NCBI RefSeq assembly: GCF_003046175.1
Contig: NZ_PZZM01000001.1
Location: 558,001 to 622,000 of the forward strand
Reading direction: 5' to 3'
Source of the DNA: Bosea sp. 124
GTDB taxonomy: Bacteria; Pseudomonadota; Alphaproteobacteria; Rhizobiales; Beijerinckiaceae
Length of the DNA: 64,000 nucleotides
Part shown: positions 9,898-17,443 of the stretch, piece by piece
Numbering within the stretch: position 1 is the stretch's first letter
Layout of the letters: every line of letters starts with the position of its first letter
Position numbers and translations under genes: made by a program
The notes under the pieces: model-generated
Seen by the model: the letters and a program-made list of their open reading frames with translations, nothing else
What the model was told of the DNA's origin: nothing
Databases searched by the model: none

Positions 9898-10281
9898 ATG
9901 GCTCTCGACCCGTCCATGCCGATCCTGGTGGTCGATGACTACCAGACGATGGTCCGGATCATCCGCAATCTCCTGAAGCAGCTCGGCTTCGAGAATGTCG
10001 ACGACGCCTCGGACGGCCAGGCCGCGATCGCCAAGATGCGCGACAAGCAGTACGGGCTCGTGATCTCCGACTGGAACATGGAGCCGATGACCGGCTTCGA
10101 GCTGCTGCAACGCGTGCGCCAGGAGGATGCCCTGTCGAGCACGCCCTTCATCATGGTCACCGCGGAATCGAAGACCGAGAACGTCATCGCCGCCAAGAAG
10201 GCCGGCGTGAACAACTACATCGTGAAGCCGTTCAACGCCCAGACGCTGCGCTCCAAGATCGAAGCCGCCTGCCCCGTCTGA
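9898..10281 (+). CDS. CheY-like single-domain response regulator
   Basis: A 127-residue receiver domain without an output domain. Phosphoacceptor Asp58 (ISDWNMEPMTG), acidic pocket Asp13-Asp14 (VVDDYQTM), switch Thr88 (MVTAESK) and Lys110 (VKPFN) are all present, so it should be phosphorylatable. ATG 9898 is preceded by GGAG at good spacing. It is close to CheY and to the orphan CheY-like proteins of alphaproteobacteria, but no che genes are nearby, so whether it acts on the flagellar motor is unproven. The preceding 268 bp carry no other gene. Confidence 0.93.
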   Translation: MALDPSMPILVVDDYQTMVRIIRNLLKQLGFENVDDASDGQAAIAKMRDKQYGLVISDWNMEPMTGFELLQRVRQEDALSSTPFIMVTAESKTENVIAAKKAGVNNYIVKPFNAQTLRSKIEAACPV

Positions 10282-10296
10282 GACGGACGCCGCCTC

Positions 10297-11166
10297 TCAC
10301 CAGACGAGATGCGGCAGCGCATAGACCGGGCGATGGCTCTGCCGGCGAAACCAGCCATGGCGCTGGTCCCATGAAGCCTCCATCAGATCCTGGGCATGGA
10401 TGCCCGCCAGCACCATGATGCCGGTCGCGCCGAAGGCGTCGGCGCCGGCGATGTCGGTACGGATCGCATCGCCGATGGCGCAGATCCGGTCCCGCGCGAT
10501 CGGGGCACCACGCTTCTCCTCGGCGATGGCGAGCGCCGCCTCGTAGATCGGCCGGTGCGGCTTGCCGGCATAGACCACCTTGCCGCCGCGTTCCTCATAG
10601 GCCAGCGCCACCGAGCCCGCGCAGGGCACGATGCGGCCGCCGCGCTCGACGACGAGGTCGGGATTGGCGCAGATCATCTCGAGGCCGCGGGCCGCAAAGC
10701 CGTCGAGAAGCCCGGCATAGGTCTCGGCCGTGTCGGTCTCGTCGTCGCGCAGCCCGGTGCAGAGCACGTACTCCGCCGCCTCCGGCGCGACTTCGGGCGC
10801 GTCGAGGCCTGCGACCAGCGGCAGGTCGCGCTCGGGCCCGAGCCTGAACATGGGCCGGCCGGCGCGCTCCCGGATCAGGGCGCGGCAGACATCCCCCGAG
10901 GTGACGATCTCATCCCAGGCCGAGGCCGGCACGTCGAAGCTCGCCAGTTGCTCTCCGATGACAGAGCAGGGGCGCGGCGCATTGGTCACCAGCACCACGG
11001 TGATGCCCCGCTCGCGCATCGCGACCAACGCCTCGACCGCGCCCTGGAAGGCGGCGACGCCGTTATGGACGACGCCCCAGACATCGCAGAGGCAGAGATC
11101 GAAACGATCCGCGATATCGGAAAAGCCCGGCAGGGGGCGGGTGGCGGCGATCTCGGATGGCGGCAA
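10297..11166 (-). CDS. HAD-superfamily class IIA hydrolase (TIGR01459 type)
   Basis: A 289-residue HAD phosphatase. Motif I is CDVWGVVHNG (nucleophile Asp28, with Trp in the +2 position as in the TIGR01459 group). Motif II is VLVTNAPRP, the Lys is in VYAGKPHRPIYE, and motif III is CAIGDAIRTDIAGADAFG. The class IIA cap lies between motifs II and III. The start is TTG 11166: no ATG occurs before motif I, and GAGGGAG precedes the TTG by nine bases. The upstream region is a four-unit 15-bp tandem repeat. The substrate is unknown; relatives include NagD-type and phosphoglycolate phosphatases. Confidence 0.9.
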   Translation of the reverse strand: MPPSEIAATRPLPGFSDIADRFDLCLCDVWGVVHNGVAAFQGAVEALVAMRERGITVVLVTNAPRPCSVIGEQLASFDVPASAWDEIVTSGDVCRALIRERAGRPMFRLGPERDLPLVAGLDAPEVAPEAAEYVLCTGLRDDETDTAETYAGLLDGFAARGLEMICANPDLVVERGGRIVPCAGSVALAYEERGGKVVYAGKPHRPIYEAALAIAEEKRGAPIARDRICAIGDAIRTDIAGADAFGATGIMVLAGIHAQDLMEASWDQRHGWFRRQSHRPVYALPHLVW

Positions 11167-11173
11167 GGCGTCT

Positions 11174-11233
11174 CACTCCCTCTGGGAGGGTGCCCTCTGG
11201 ATGGGCGCCCTCTGGCTGCATGCCCTTTGACTG
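11174..11233. repeat. tandem repeat, four 15-bp units
   Basis: Four consecutive 15-bp units (11174-11188, 11189-11203, 11204-11218, 11219-11233) share the core CCCTCTGG, with the last diverged to CCCTTTGA. Read on the minus strand each unit presents CCAGAGGG, which resembles a ribosome-binding site, and the last minus-strand unit supplies the Shine-Dalgarno sequence of the TTG-started HAD gene. The array is out of frame with that gene. Confidence 0.8.
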
Positions 11234-11357
11234 GGAGCCCGTCGCTCTACAGCATCGGGCGCGATCCCGCACGCGCGGCGATGCGATGGCACCCTGCCCC
11301 GGCCGCAGGCGTTACCGGGTGGATGCGTCACCGGGCCGAAGCGGTCCAACCGATGCG

Positions 11358-12824
11358 TCAGGCGCTGGCCCGGCGCAGCACCGAGCGGAACGACTGCCGC
11401 TCCGGCGGCGCCTCCCGCATCGGCGCGGGCGGAGGCGCAGGATAGCCGACGACCTCGGCCGCCTGAGGCTGCGGCGCGGGTTGCGGAGGCGGCTCGGGCG
11501 CCGCAGCCACCGGGGCGGGTTCGGCGAAGACGTCCGGCTTGACCGGCCGCGGCGGCGAGAAGACCAGCCCTTGCCCCATCATGACGCCGAGATCGATCAT
11601 GTCGGCGACCGTCGGATCATCTTCGACCTGCTCGGCGATCAGGACCACCGAGGCCCGCGCCAGCAAGGTCGAAAGATCGCCCGCGGCGATATCGGCGGCC
11701 TGCGCATCGGCATGCTCCAGCAGCAGCGCTGCCGGCGCCTTGACGAAGCGGATGCCGCGATCGAACAGCGAGACCGGATCGAGCCTGAGATCGACGAGTT
11801 GGTCGAGCGCGAAGCGCACGCCATTGGCCGACATCGCCCCGAGCAGGCCCAGACTCGTCGGATCGAGGCCGCGGAAGACGCTCTGCGGCATCTCGATGAT
11901 GAGATGGCCGGTGTGGTCGCGATATTTGTCGAGGATGCGCGACAGGGTCGCCAGCGCCTTCGAGGAACTCCAGGTCGCCGTGCTGAAATTGCAGGAGACG
12001 AAGAGATCACCCTCCTTCGAGCCGAGATGGCGGGCGATGGCGAGCGCGCGCGTCAGCACGAGCGCATCGAGCGTCGGCCCGAAGCCGCGCTCCTCGATGA
12101 CGGCGAGGAATTCGTGCGGCAGCAGCAGCGTGTTCTCGTCGAGCCGCAGGCGCACCAGCGCCTCGTAGCCCCGGGTGCGACGCTGCGGCAACTGCACGAT
12201 CGGCTGCAGATGAACCTCGACCTTGCCGTCGGACAGCGCGGCGCTGATGACGGCGGCACGCTCCGCCGCCGTCTTCTCCTGCGCCTGCCGCGCCGCTTCG
12301 GCCCGCTCGGCCGCCAGTACACGCAGGCGCTCCTGCCGGGCCGCCTCCGGGTCGATCACCACGATGGGCGCTGCCGCAGGCACCGCCTCGGGCGCCGGGG
12401 CCGTCCGCGACTGCACCGCCGCCAGCGCGGCGTCGTGATCGGAGAGCGTCGTCGCGACCTGGTGGATCAGGTCGCCGAGCAGCCCGACCTCGGCGGTCAG
12501 TTCGTTGATGGCGGCGCGCGCCGGGGCGGCATCCGCCTCGCGCATCGGCATCTGCTCGACGCGTTGCGACAGGGCGTCGAGCCGGATCGCATTGGTCGCC
12601 AGCCTGACCTTGACCTCACCGACGGCGGCCAGCACCTGCTCGCGCTGGGCGAGGCCGCGCCGCTCGAACAGCCAAAAGGACCCGATCGAGCCCGCGCCGG
12701 CCAGAAGCAGCCCGAGCGCGGTTCCCAGCGGCGTCGGCAGCAGGATCATCAGGACCGCGCCCGCCGACAGCCCGGTGACGGCGCTGGCGAGAGGATGCAG
12801 GGCATTCGGTCGAACAGGGGCCAA
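11358..12824 (-). CDS. membrane-anchored degenerate EAL-domain protein
   Basis: About 488 residues. Two N-terminal membrane helices (roughly residues 11-30 and 32-53) are followed by a coiled-coil/linker region (60-190), an EAL domain (about 200-430) and a Pro/Ala-rich tail. EAL domains normally hydrolyse cyclic di-GMP. Here Glu221 (EALVRL), Asn279, Glu311, Lys362 and Glu398 are kept, but the metal-binding DDFGTG loop reads DQLVDL (residues 341-346). It is therefore probably a c-di-GMP sensor or an inactive domain. The only usable start is TTG 12824 without a clear ribosome-binding site. No GGDEF domain is present. Confidence 0.87.
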   Translation of the reverse strand: MAPVRPNALHPLASAVTGLSAGAVLMILLPTPLGTALGLLLAGAGSIGSFWLFERRGLAQREQVLAAVGEVKVRLATNAIRLDALSQRVEQMPMREADAAPARAAINELTAEVGLLGDLIHQVATTLSDHDAALAAVQSRTAPAPEAVPAAAPIVVIDPEAARQERLRVLAAERAEAARQAQEKTAAERAAVISAALSDGKVEVHLQPIVQLPQRRTRGYEALVRLRLDENTLLLPHEFLAVIEERGFGPTLDALVLTRALAIARHLGSKEGDLFVSCNFSTATWSSSKALATLSRILDKYRDHTGHLIIEMPQSVFRGLDPTSLGLLGAMSANGVRFALDQLVDLRLDPVSLFDRGIRFVKAPAALLLEHADAQAADIAAGDLSTLLARASVVLIAEQVEDDPTVADMIDLGVMMGQGLVFSPPRPVKPDVFAEPAPVAAAPEPPPQPAPQPQAAEVVGYPAPPPAPMREAPPERQSFRSVLRRASA

Positions 12825-12987
12825 GGCAGCGATCGCGCAAGGGGTTGATCGGGACAGGACGGCGAATCACACCACTTTGGCGAGAGTACCCTTACGCCGG
12901 CCCGCAAGCGAGGCTTTGCCCGTACTCCATGCCCGTCCGCGCCCCGGAAGCCGTGGATGAGGGCTGCCGGAGCGCGATCCGGCCGAC

Positions 12988-14778
12988 TCAGGGCGTGGCG
13001 ATGCCGAGATCGGCGAGGATGCGCTCGATCACCTCGATGCCGAAGCCCTTGCGCATCAGCCAGAGACGCGGGTCTGTCTCGAAGAGCGAGGAACTCTGGC
13101 GCAGGGCGGCAAGCGCTTCCGCCTTGTCGGTATCGCTGCCCTTCTGTGCAGCCTGGAGCGCCCGGCCGAGCAAGGCATAAGGGTTGGAATCGGCGCCCAG
13201 AAACTCGCCATGGCCACGCGAAAGCTGCCCGGCGCCCAGCAGGCGCCCCCCGAGCAGGGCGAAGAAATCATAGGCTGGCGGGCGGCCGGCACTGAGTTCG
13301 ATCGCCCGCTCCACGAGGGGAAGTCCCTCGGCGGGGCGGTTCAACTGGATGTAGCGCGCGCCCACACCAGCCATGATGTCGGCATCATACGGGTTGCGGA
13401 CCAGCGCCTCGCGCCCGGCCCTGATCGCTTCGTCGGTTGCGCCGCGCGCGAAGAGGGCGTCCATCATCGCCTGCTGGGCCCGGGCACTGGAGGGGGCCAG
13501 CCGGACCGCCATCAGCGCGGTCGCCAATGCCCGCTCGAGTGGCGAGCCCGCCTGCGGGTTCAGGCCGGTGGTGTATTCCGCCAGGGTGAGAAACGTCAGT
13601 TGCGTCCAGGCAGGGTGGAAGGCGGGATCGTGTGCGATCAGATCCTGGATGCATTTGCGCGCGGCGAGATGGTCCTCGGGCTTCATGGTGCGGCGGACAT
13701 CGAGGGCCTGGTAGATGCAGCGCATCGGTCCGGACGCCACGTTCTGCCGGATATCGGCGTGGATGATACCGAAAGGCTCGGCCAGCCGGATCGCCAGACG
13801 GCGGGCGATATCGGGCAGATCGGCATCGTCGACGCTCATCGGCCGTGTCGACGAGGCCGACCAGACGATGCGGCCATCCGCGACCGAACGGAGGCGCCCG
13901 AAGCTTTCCAGCGTGCCGTCGACCATCTGGCCCGTCATCTCGAAGACATAGGCGGCATCGGCCGGGGCAGCGTCGCCCATCGGCGGCACCTTGACCGTGA
14001 CGAGATCATCGAACCGCGCCAGGGCGTCGACCAGAAAGCGGGAGAAACGGCCCGCGAGAGCAGCGAGCTTCGGGTCACCGCTCAGGTCCGGAATCGTCAC
14101 CGCCACGATCGTCGGCTGCGACGGCACGGCCGGTGACGCGGGCCGGGCAACGGTCACAGGCGCGCGGGACGGCGCGATGGCGGCGACGTCCGGCTCCGGC
14201 GCGGTGCCGGGCACGCCGAGATACCAGGCGCCCAGCGGCACCAGCGCGATGCCAAGCGCCGCGCCGGCAATAACCGGCCAGCGTTTCGACAGCCAGCGCT
14301 CCGGCGGCGATTCCGGCGGAGGCTCCGGCGCGACGGGCGGCTCGAACGCCGAACCGTCGATCGCCGCCGGCACCGTGACCTCCTCGCGATCCGGCATCGC
14401 GGCCGGCTGCTGCCCGGTCCTTTCGAAGACCGGGACATAGCCACCGACCGGCATCGCGATCCGTACCGGATCGTCGGCGCCTTCGCCGGCATAGTACTGG
14501 GCGAGCGTCCGGCGCAGGCGGCCGGCCTCGACGCGCACGATCGGGTCCGTCTGCGGATCGAAATCGGCGGGGCGGCCGAATGCCTCGACCGCGATCGTAT
14601 AGCCCTTCAGCTCCGAACTGCGCCCTTCGATGGCGCGTTCGACGATGAAGCCGAGAAAAGCGGAAAGCTGCGGAGCAGCGCGAAACGCATCCGACGCCAG
14701 AGCGCGCGCGAGTCCAGCGCGGATCAACGCCTGGAACGCGTCGTCCGCCGGCTCCAAAGCTGCGCCGCTTTCGTCCAT
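12988..14778 (-). CDS. membrane protein with N-terminal winged-helix-like domain and C-terminal TPR region
   Basis: About 596 residues from ATG 14778; a TTG 33 bases upstream is possible. Residues about 13-118 form the conserved domain of many rhizobial TPR/adenylate-cyclase-type proteins (LKGYTIAVEAFGRPADFDP, then DPIVRVEAGRLRRTLAQYY and GGYVPVFER), which I take to be a DNA-binding-like module. A Pro-rich linker, one membrane helix near 168-190 (WPVIAGAALGIALVPLGAWY) and a TPR-like C-terminal half follow. The layout suggests a membrane-tethered regulator or signalling scaffold. No catalytic motif is visible, and the ligand and targets are unknown. Confidence 0.75.
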   Translation of the reverse strand: MDESGAALEPADDAFQALIRAGLARALASDAFRAAPQLSAFLGFIVERAIEGRSSELKGYTIAVEAFGRPADFDPQTDPIVRVEAGRLRRTLAQYYAGEGADDPVRIAMPVGGYVPVFERTGQQPAAMPDREEVTVPAAIDGSAFEPPVAPEPPPESPPERWLSKRWPVIAGAALGIALVPLGAWYLGVPGTAPEPDVAAIAPSRAPVTVARPASPAVPSQPTIVAVTIPDLSGDPKLAALAGRFSRFLVDALARFDDLVTVKVPPMGDAAPADAAYVFEMTGQMVDGTLESFGRLRSVADGRIVWSASSTRPMSVDDADLPDIARRLAIRLAEPFGIIHADIRQNVASGPMRCIYQALDVRRTMKPEDHLAARKCIQDLIAHDPAFHPAWTQLTFLTLAEYTTGLNPQAGSPLERALATALMAVRLAPSSARAQQAMMDALFARGATDEAIRAGREALVRNPYDADIMAGVGARYIQLNRPAEGLPLVERAIELSAGRPPAYDFFALLGGRLLGAGQLSRGHGEFLGADSNPYALLGRALQAAQKGSDTDKAEALAALRQSSSLFETDPRLWLMRKGFGIEVIERILADLGIATP

Positions 14779-14956
14779 GGGGGTCCGGTTCAGTTTGCGC
14801 CCCTTTGTCAAACTACGCCAAAAGCGACGCTACGTCACCTTTCCCGAGAAGCGCCCCCGCCCTTCTCGTTGCGCGCATGGATGCCGCGTCGCCGCGACGA
14901 TTTACAGTCCGCATCGCGATGTTAGGTTGAGGGAAGATTAATCACAGGATCGTCCG

Positions 14957-16297
14957 ATGACCTCAGCACCGTCCCCGATCGCGACCCCCAACGACCTTGA
15001 GGCCTTCTGGATGCCGTTCACGGCGAACCGGGCCTTCAAGAAAAACCCGCGGATGATCGCGCGGGCGGACGGCATGTATTACTACACCCCCGAGGGCAAG
15101 CCGATCATGGACGGCACCGCCGGGCTGTGGTGCTGCAATGCGGGACACAAGCGGCGCCCGATCATCGAGGCGATCCAGGCCCAGGCCGAGGAACTCGACT
15201 TCGCGCCGAATTTCCAGTTCGGCCACCCCAAGGTCTTCGCCGCCGCGGCCCGCGTCGCGGCGCTGGCGCCTGGCGATCTCGACCATGTCTTCTTCGCCGG
15301 CTCGGGCTCGGAAGCCGCCGACACGGCGCTGAAGATCGCGATCGCCTACTGGAACGTGCTCGGCAAGGGCTCGAAGACGCGGCTGATCGGGCGCGAGCGC
15401 GGCTATCACGGCGTCGGCTTCGGCGGCATCTCGGTCGGCGGCATCGTCTCGAACCGGAAGTTCTTCGGCTCGCTGCTGGCGGGCTCCGACCACATGCCCG
15501 CGACCTATGACCGCGAGAAGCAGCGCTTCACCAAGGGCGAGCCGGACTATGGCGCGCATTTCGCCGACGAGCTCGAGCGTATCGTCACGCTGCACGACGC
15601 CTCGACCATCGCCGCCGTGATGATCGAGCCGATGTCGGGCTCGACCGGCGTGCTGCCGCCGCCCAAGGGCTATCTCAAGCGGCTGCGCGAGATCTGCACC
15701 AAGCACGGCATCCTGCTGATCTTCGACGAGGTCATCACCGGCTTCGGCCGTCTCGGCCACGCCTTCGCGGCCGAACGCTACGACGTCGTCCCCGACATGA
15801 TCACCTTCGCCAAGGGCGTGACCTCGGGCGCCGTGCCGATGGGCGGCGTGATCGTGCGCAAGCCGATCTTCGACGCCTTCATGAACGGGCCCGACAACGC
15901 CATCGAGCTGTTCCACGGCTACACTTATTCAGGCCATCCGCTGGCGGCGGCGGCCTCGCTGGCGACGCTCGACATCTACCGGGACGAAGGCCTGTTCGAG
16001 CGGGCCAAGACGCTGGAGCCGATCTGGGCCGACGCGGTCATGGACCTCAAGGAAGAGCCCAACGTGCTCGACATCCGCACGCTCGGCCTCGTCGCCGGCA
16101 TCGACCTCGCCTCGCGGCCCGACGGCGTCGGCAAGCGCGGTTACGAGGCGATGGAGCACGCCTTCCACAATGAGGGGCTGATGGTGCGCCTGACCGGCGA
16201 CACGCTGGCCCTGACGCCACCGCTGATCGTCACCGAAGAACAGATCGGCGAGATCGTCGAGAAGACGCGTAGGGTGATCCGGGCTGTGGCGAACTGA
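14957..16297 (+). CDS. beta-alanine--pyruvate transaminase (class III omega-aminotransferase)
   Basis: A 446-residue PLP-dependent class III aminotransferase. It shows AGSGSEAADTALKIA (phosphate binding), RERGYHGVGFGGISVGG, the Asp of LIFDEVITGFGR, and the Schiff-base Lys in TFAKGVTSGAVPMGG. Opening MPFTANRAFKKNPRM and the MDGTAGLWCCNAGH stretch are characteristic of beta-alanine:pyruvate transaminases, which convert beta-alanine to malonate semialdehyde while making alanine. Related omega-amino acid substrates are possible. AGGA lies before ATG 14957. The gene stands alone and is followed by a strong hairpin. Confidence 0.9.
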   Translation: MTSAPSPIATPNDLEAFWMPFTANRAFKKNPRMIARADGMYYYTPEGKPIMDGTAGLWCCNAGHKRRPIIEAIQAQAEELDFAPNFQFGHPKVFAAAARVAALAPGDLDHVFFAGSGSEAADTALKIAIAYWNVLGKGSKTRLIGRERGYHGVGFGGISVGGIVSNRKFFGSLLAGSDHMPATYDREKQRFTKGEPDYGAHFADELERIVTLHDASTIAAVMIEPMSGSTGVLPPPKGYLKRLREICTKHGILLIFDEVITGFGRLGHAFAAERYDVVPDMITFAKGVTSGAVPMGGVIVRKPIFDAFMNGPDNAIELFHGYTYSGHPLAAAASLATLDIYRDEGLFERAKTLEPIWADAVMDLKEEPNVLDIRTLGLVAGIDLASRPDGVGKRGYEAMEHAFHNEGLMVRLTGDTLALTPPLIVTEEQIGEIVEKTRRVIRAVAN

Positions 16298-16301
16298 ACC
16301 A

Positions 16302-16335
16302 GAAAGCCTCGCCTTCTCTCGGAGGCGAGGCTTTC
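16302..16335. terminator. bidirectional rho-independent-type terminator
   Basis: Perfect 12-bp arms GAAAGCCTCGCC (16302-16313) and GGCGAGGCTTTC (16324-16335) enclose a 10-base loop. It sits between the convergent transaminase and yoeB genes, five bases after one stop and just after the other. The T-tract is short on both strands, so efficiency is uncertain. Confidence 0.7.
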
Positions 16336-16339
16336 GCGA

Positions 16340-16594
16340 TCAATAATGATACCGGCACTGCGCGATTTCGAGCCGATCCTCGATGACGCGATAAACCAGA
16401 CGGTGTTCGTCGGTGATGCGGCGAGACCACCAGCCGGCCTTGTCGTGCCGCAATGGCTCGGGCTTGCCACGGCCGGTGAATGGCGTGCGAATGCATTCGT
16501 CGATAAGTTGAAGAGCCTTCAGCGCCGATTTGAGCTCATGAGCGGCCAGAGCGACCAACTCGTTCATCGCTCGACGCGATATGACGACATTCAT
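16340..16594 (-). CDS. yoeB: YoeB-family mRNA interferase toxin
   Basis: An 84-residue RelE-superfamily toxin. The C-terminal half is nearly canonical YoeB: PFTGRGKPEPLRHDKAGWWS, RRITDEHRLVYRV and the terminal CRYHY, containing the catalytic Glu/Arg/His positions. YoeB cleaves mRNA on translating ribosomes. The N-terminus is less typical: the usual aromatic W..Y..W residues are replaced. It overlaps the antitoxin gene upstream by 4 bp, the standard antitoxin-first arrangement. Confidence 0.92.
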   Translation of the reverse strand: MNVVISRRAMNELVALAAHELKSALKALQLIDECIRTPFTGRGKPEPLRHDKAGWWSRRITDEHRLVYRVIEDRLEIAQCRYHY

Positions 16595-16905
16595 TCGGCA
16601 GCGTCTTGGCGCTCAGACACCGCTTTCTCGACAAAGGCCTCAAGCTCTTCGAGCGAACCGAAGCTGATACCTTCCCCCCGATCGAGTTCGGCAATCGACT
16701 CTTCGAGCGCCTTCGCGTTGGCAGGGCTGGCATTCAGATAGCGCGTCTCCTCATAGGAGCCGAAATCTTCCAGCGAGAGCAAAACCGCCGCCTTGCCGTT
16801 GGCGCGGGTCACGATGACCGGGTCATGATCGTCCGCCGCCTGATCCATGATCTTGGCGAGGTTGGCGCGCAAATGGGAATAGGTCACGACTTTCATAAGC
16901 GGCAT
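16591..16905 (-). CDS. yefM: YefM/Phd-family antitoxin
   Basis: A 104-residue partner of YoeB. The N-terminal half is the Phd/YefM DNA-binding fold (VVTYSHLRANLAKIMDQAADDH, VIVTRANGKAAVLLSLEDFG), and the acidic C-terminal half (NAKALEESIAELDRGEG onward) would wrap the toxin. The translation start is either ATG 16905 or ATG 16896 (MKVVTYS); neither has a strong ribosome-binding site. The protein is expected to repress its own operon. An imperfect inverted repeat overlaps the upstream start codon. Confidence 0.92.
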   Translation of the reverse strand: MPLMKVVTYSHLRANLAKIMDQAADDHDPVIVTRANGKAAVLLSLEDFGSYEETRYLNASPANAKALEESIAELDRGEGISFGSLEELEAFVEKAVSERQDAAE

Positions 16906-16924
16906 TGTACCAGATGTTGGACAA
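16905..16924. promoter_or_regulatory. imperfect inverted repeat, possible YefM operator
   Basis: TTGTACCA (16905-16912) and TTGGACAA (16917-16924) form a 6-of-8 inverted repeat overlapping the first possible start codon of yefM. YefM is known to bind TGTAC-type palindromes at its own promoter in E. coli. The match is suggestive only. Confidence 0.3.
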
Positions 16925-16941
16925 GCATGCTATGAGAGTCG

Positions 16942-17436
16942 CTAGCTCCGCTGCAGCTTGCCGTAGCGCGAGATCACCCTCTCGCGTTTCAGGCGCGAGA
17001 GGCGTTGCAGCCAGAAGATGCCGTCGAGCTGGTCGATCTCGTGCTGGTGGCAGACCGCGAGGAAGCCGTCGGCCTCCTCGGCATGCTCGGCACCGTCGAG
17101 ATCCCGATAGCTCAGGCGCACCCTGGCCGCGCGCTCGACCTCCTCGGTGACACCTGGCATCGAGACGCTGCCTTCGGTGGCGCGGCTCGTTTCCGGCGAC
17201 AACCAGAGGAGCGTCGGATTGACGTAGCTCCGGACCTCGCCCGGTGACAATTCGAGGACGACGAGGCGCAGCATCACGCCGACATGCGGCGCGGTGATGC
17301 CGACGCCGGGCGCCGCCCGCATCGTCTCCAGCAGATTGTTGGCGAGACGGCGCAAATCGGCGTCGAAATGCTCGACCGGCTCCGCGACCGCGCGCAGGCG
17401 CGGATCGGGGAACCGGACGATCGGCAGGACCGTCAT
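16942..17436 (-). CDS. peptide deformylase-like protein with altered active site
   Basis: A 164-residue protein with the peptide deformylase fold and length. The three deformylase motifs are present in order but changed. GxGLAAPQ reads GVGITAPH (residues 44-51, Gln to His); EGCLS reads EGSVS (Cys ligand to Ser90); HExxH reads HEIDQ (His132 and Glu133 kept, His136 to Gln). Losing two of three metal ligands argues against normal deformylase activity. The start ATG 17436 has GAGGT upstream and lies inside the 3' end of fadJ, so translation is probably coupled. Role unknown. Confidence 0.82.
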   Translation of the reverse strand: MTVLPIVRFPDPRLRAVAEPVEHFDADLRRLANNLLETMRAAPGVGITAPHVGVMLRLVVLELSPGEVRSYVNPTLLWLSPETSRATEGSVSMPGVTEEVERAARVRLSYRDLDGAEHAEEADGFLAVCHQHEIDQLDGIFWLQRLSRLKRERVISRYGKLQRS

Positions 17437-17443
17437 ACCGACC

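Noticed and set aside
11174..11233. short CRISPR-like array
   Set aside because: The units are contiguous 15-mers without spacers, and there are no cas genes.
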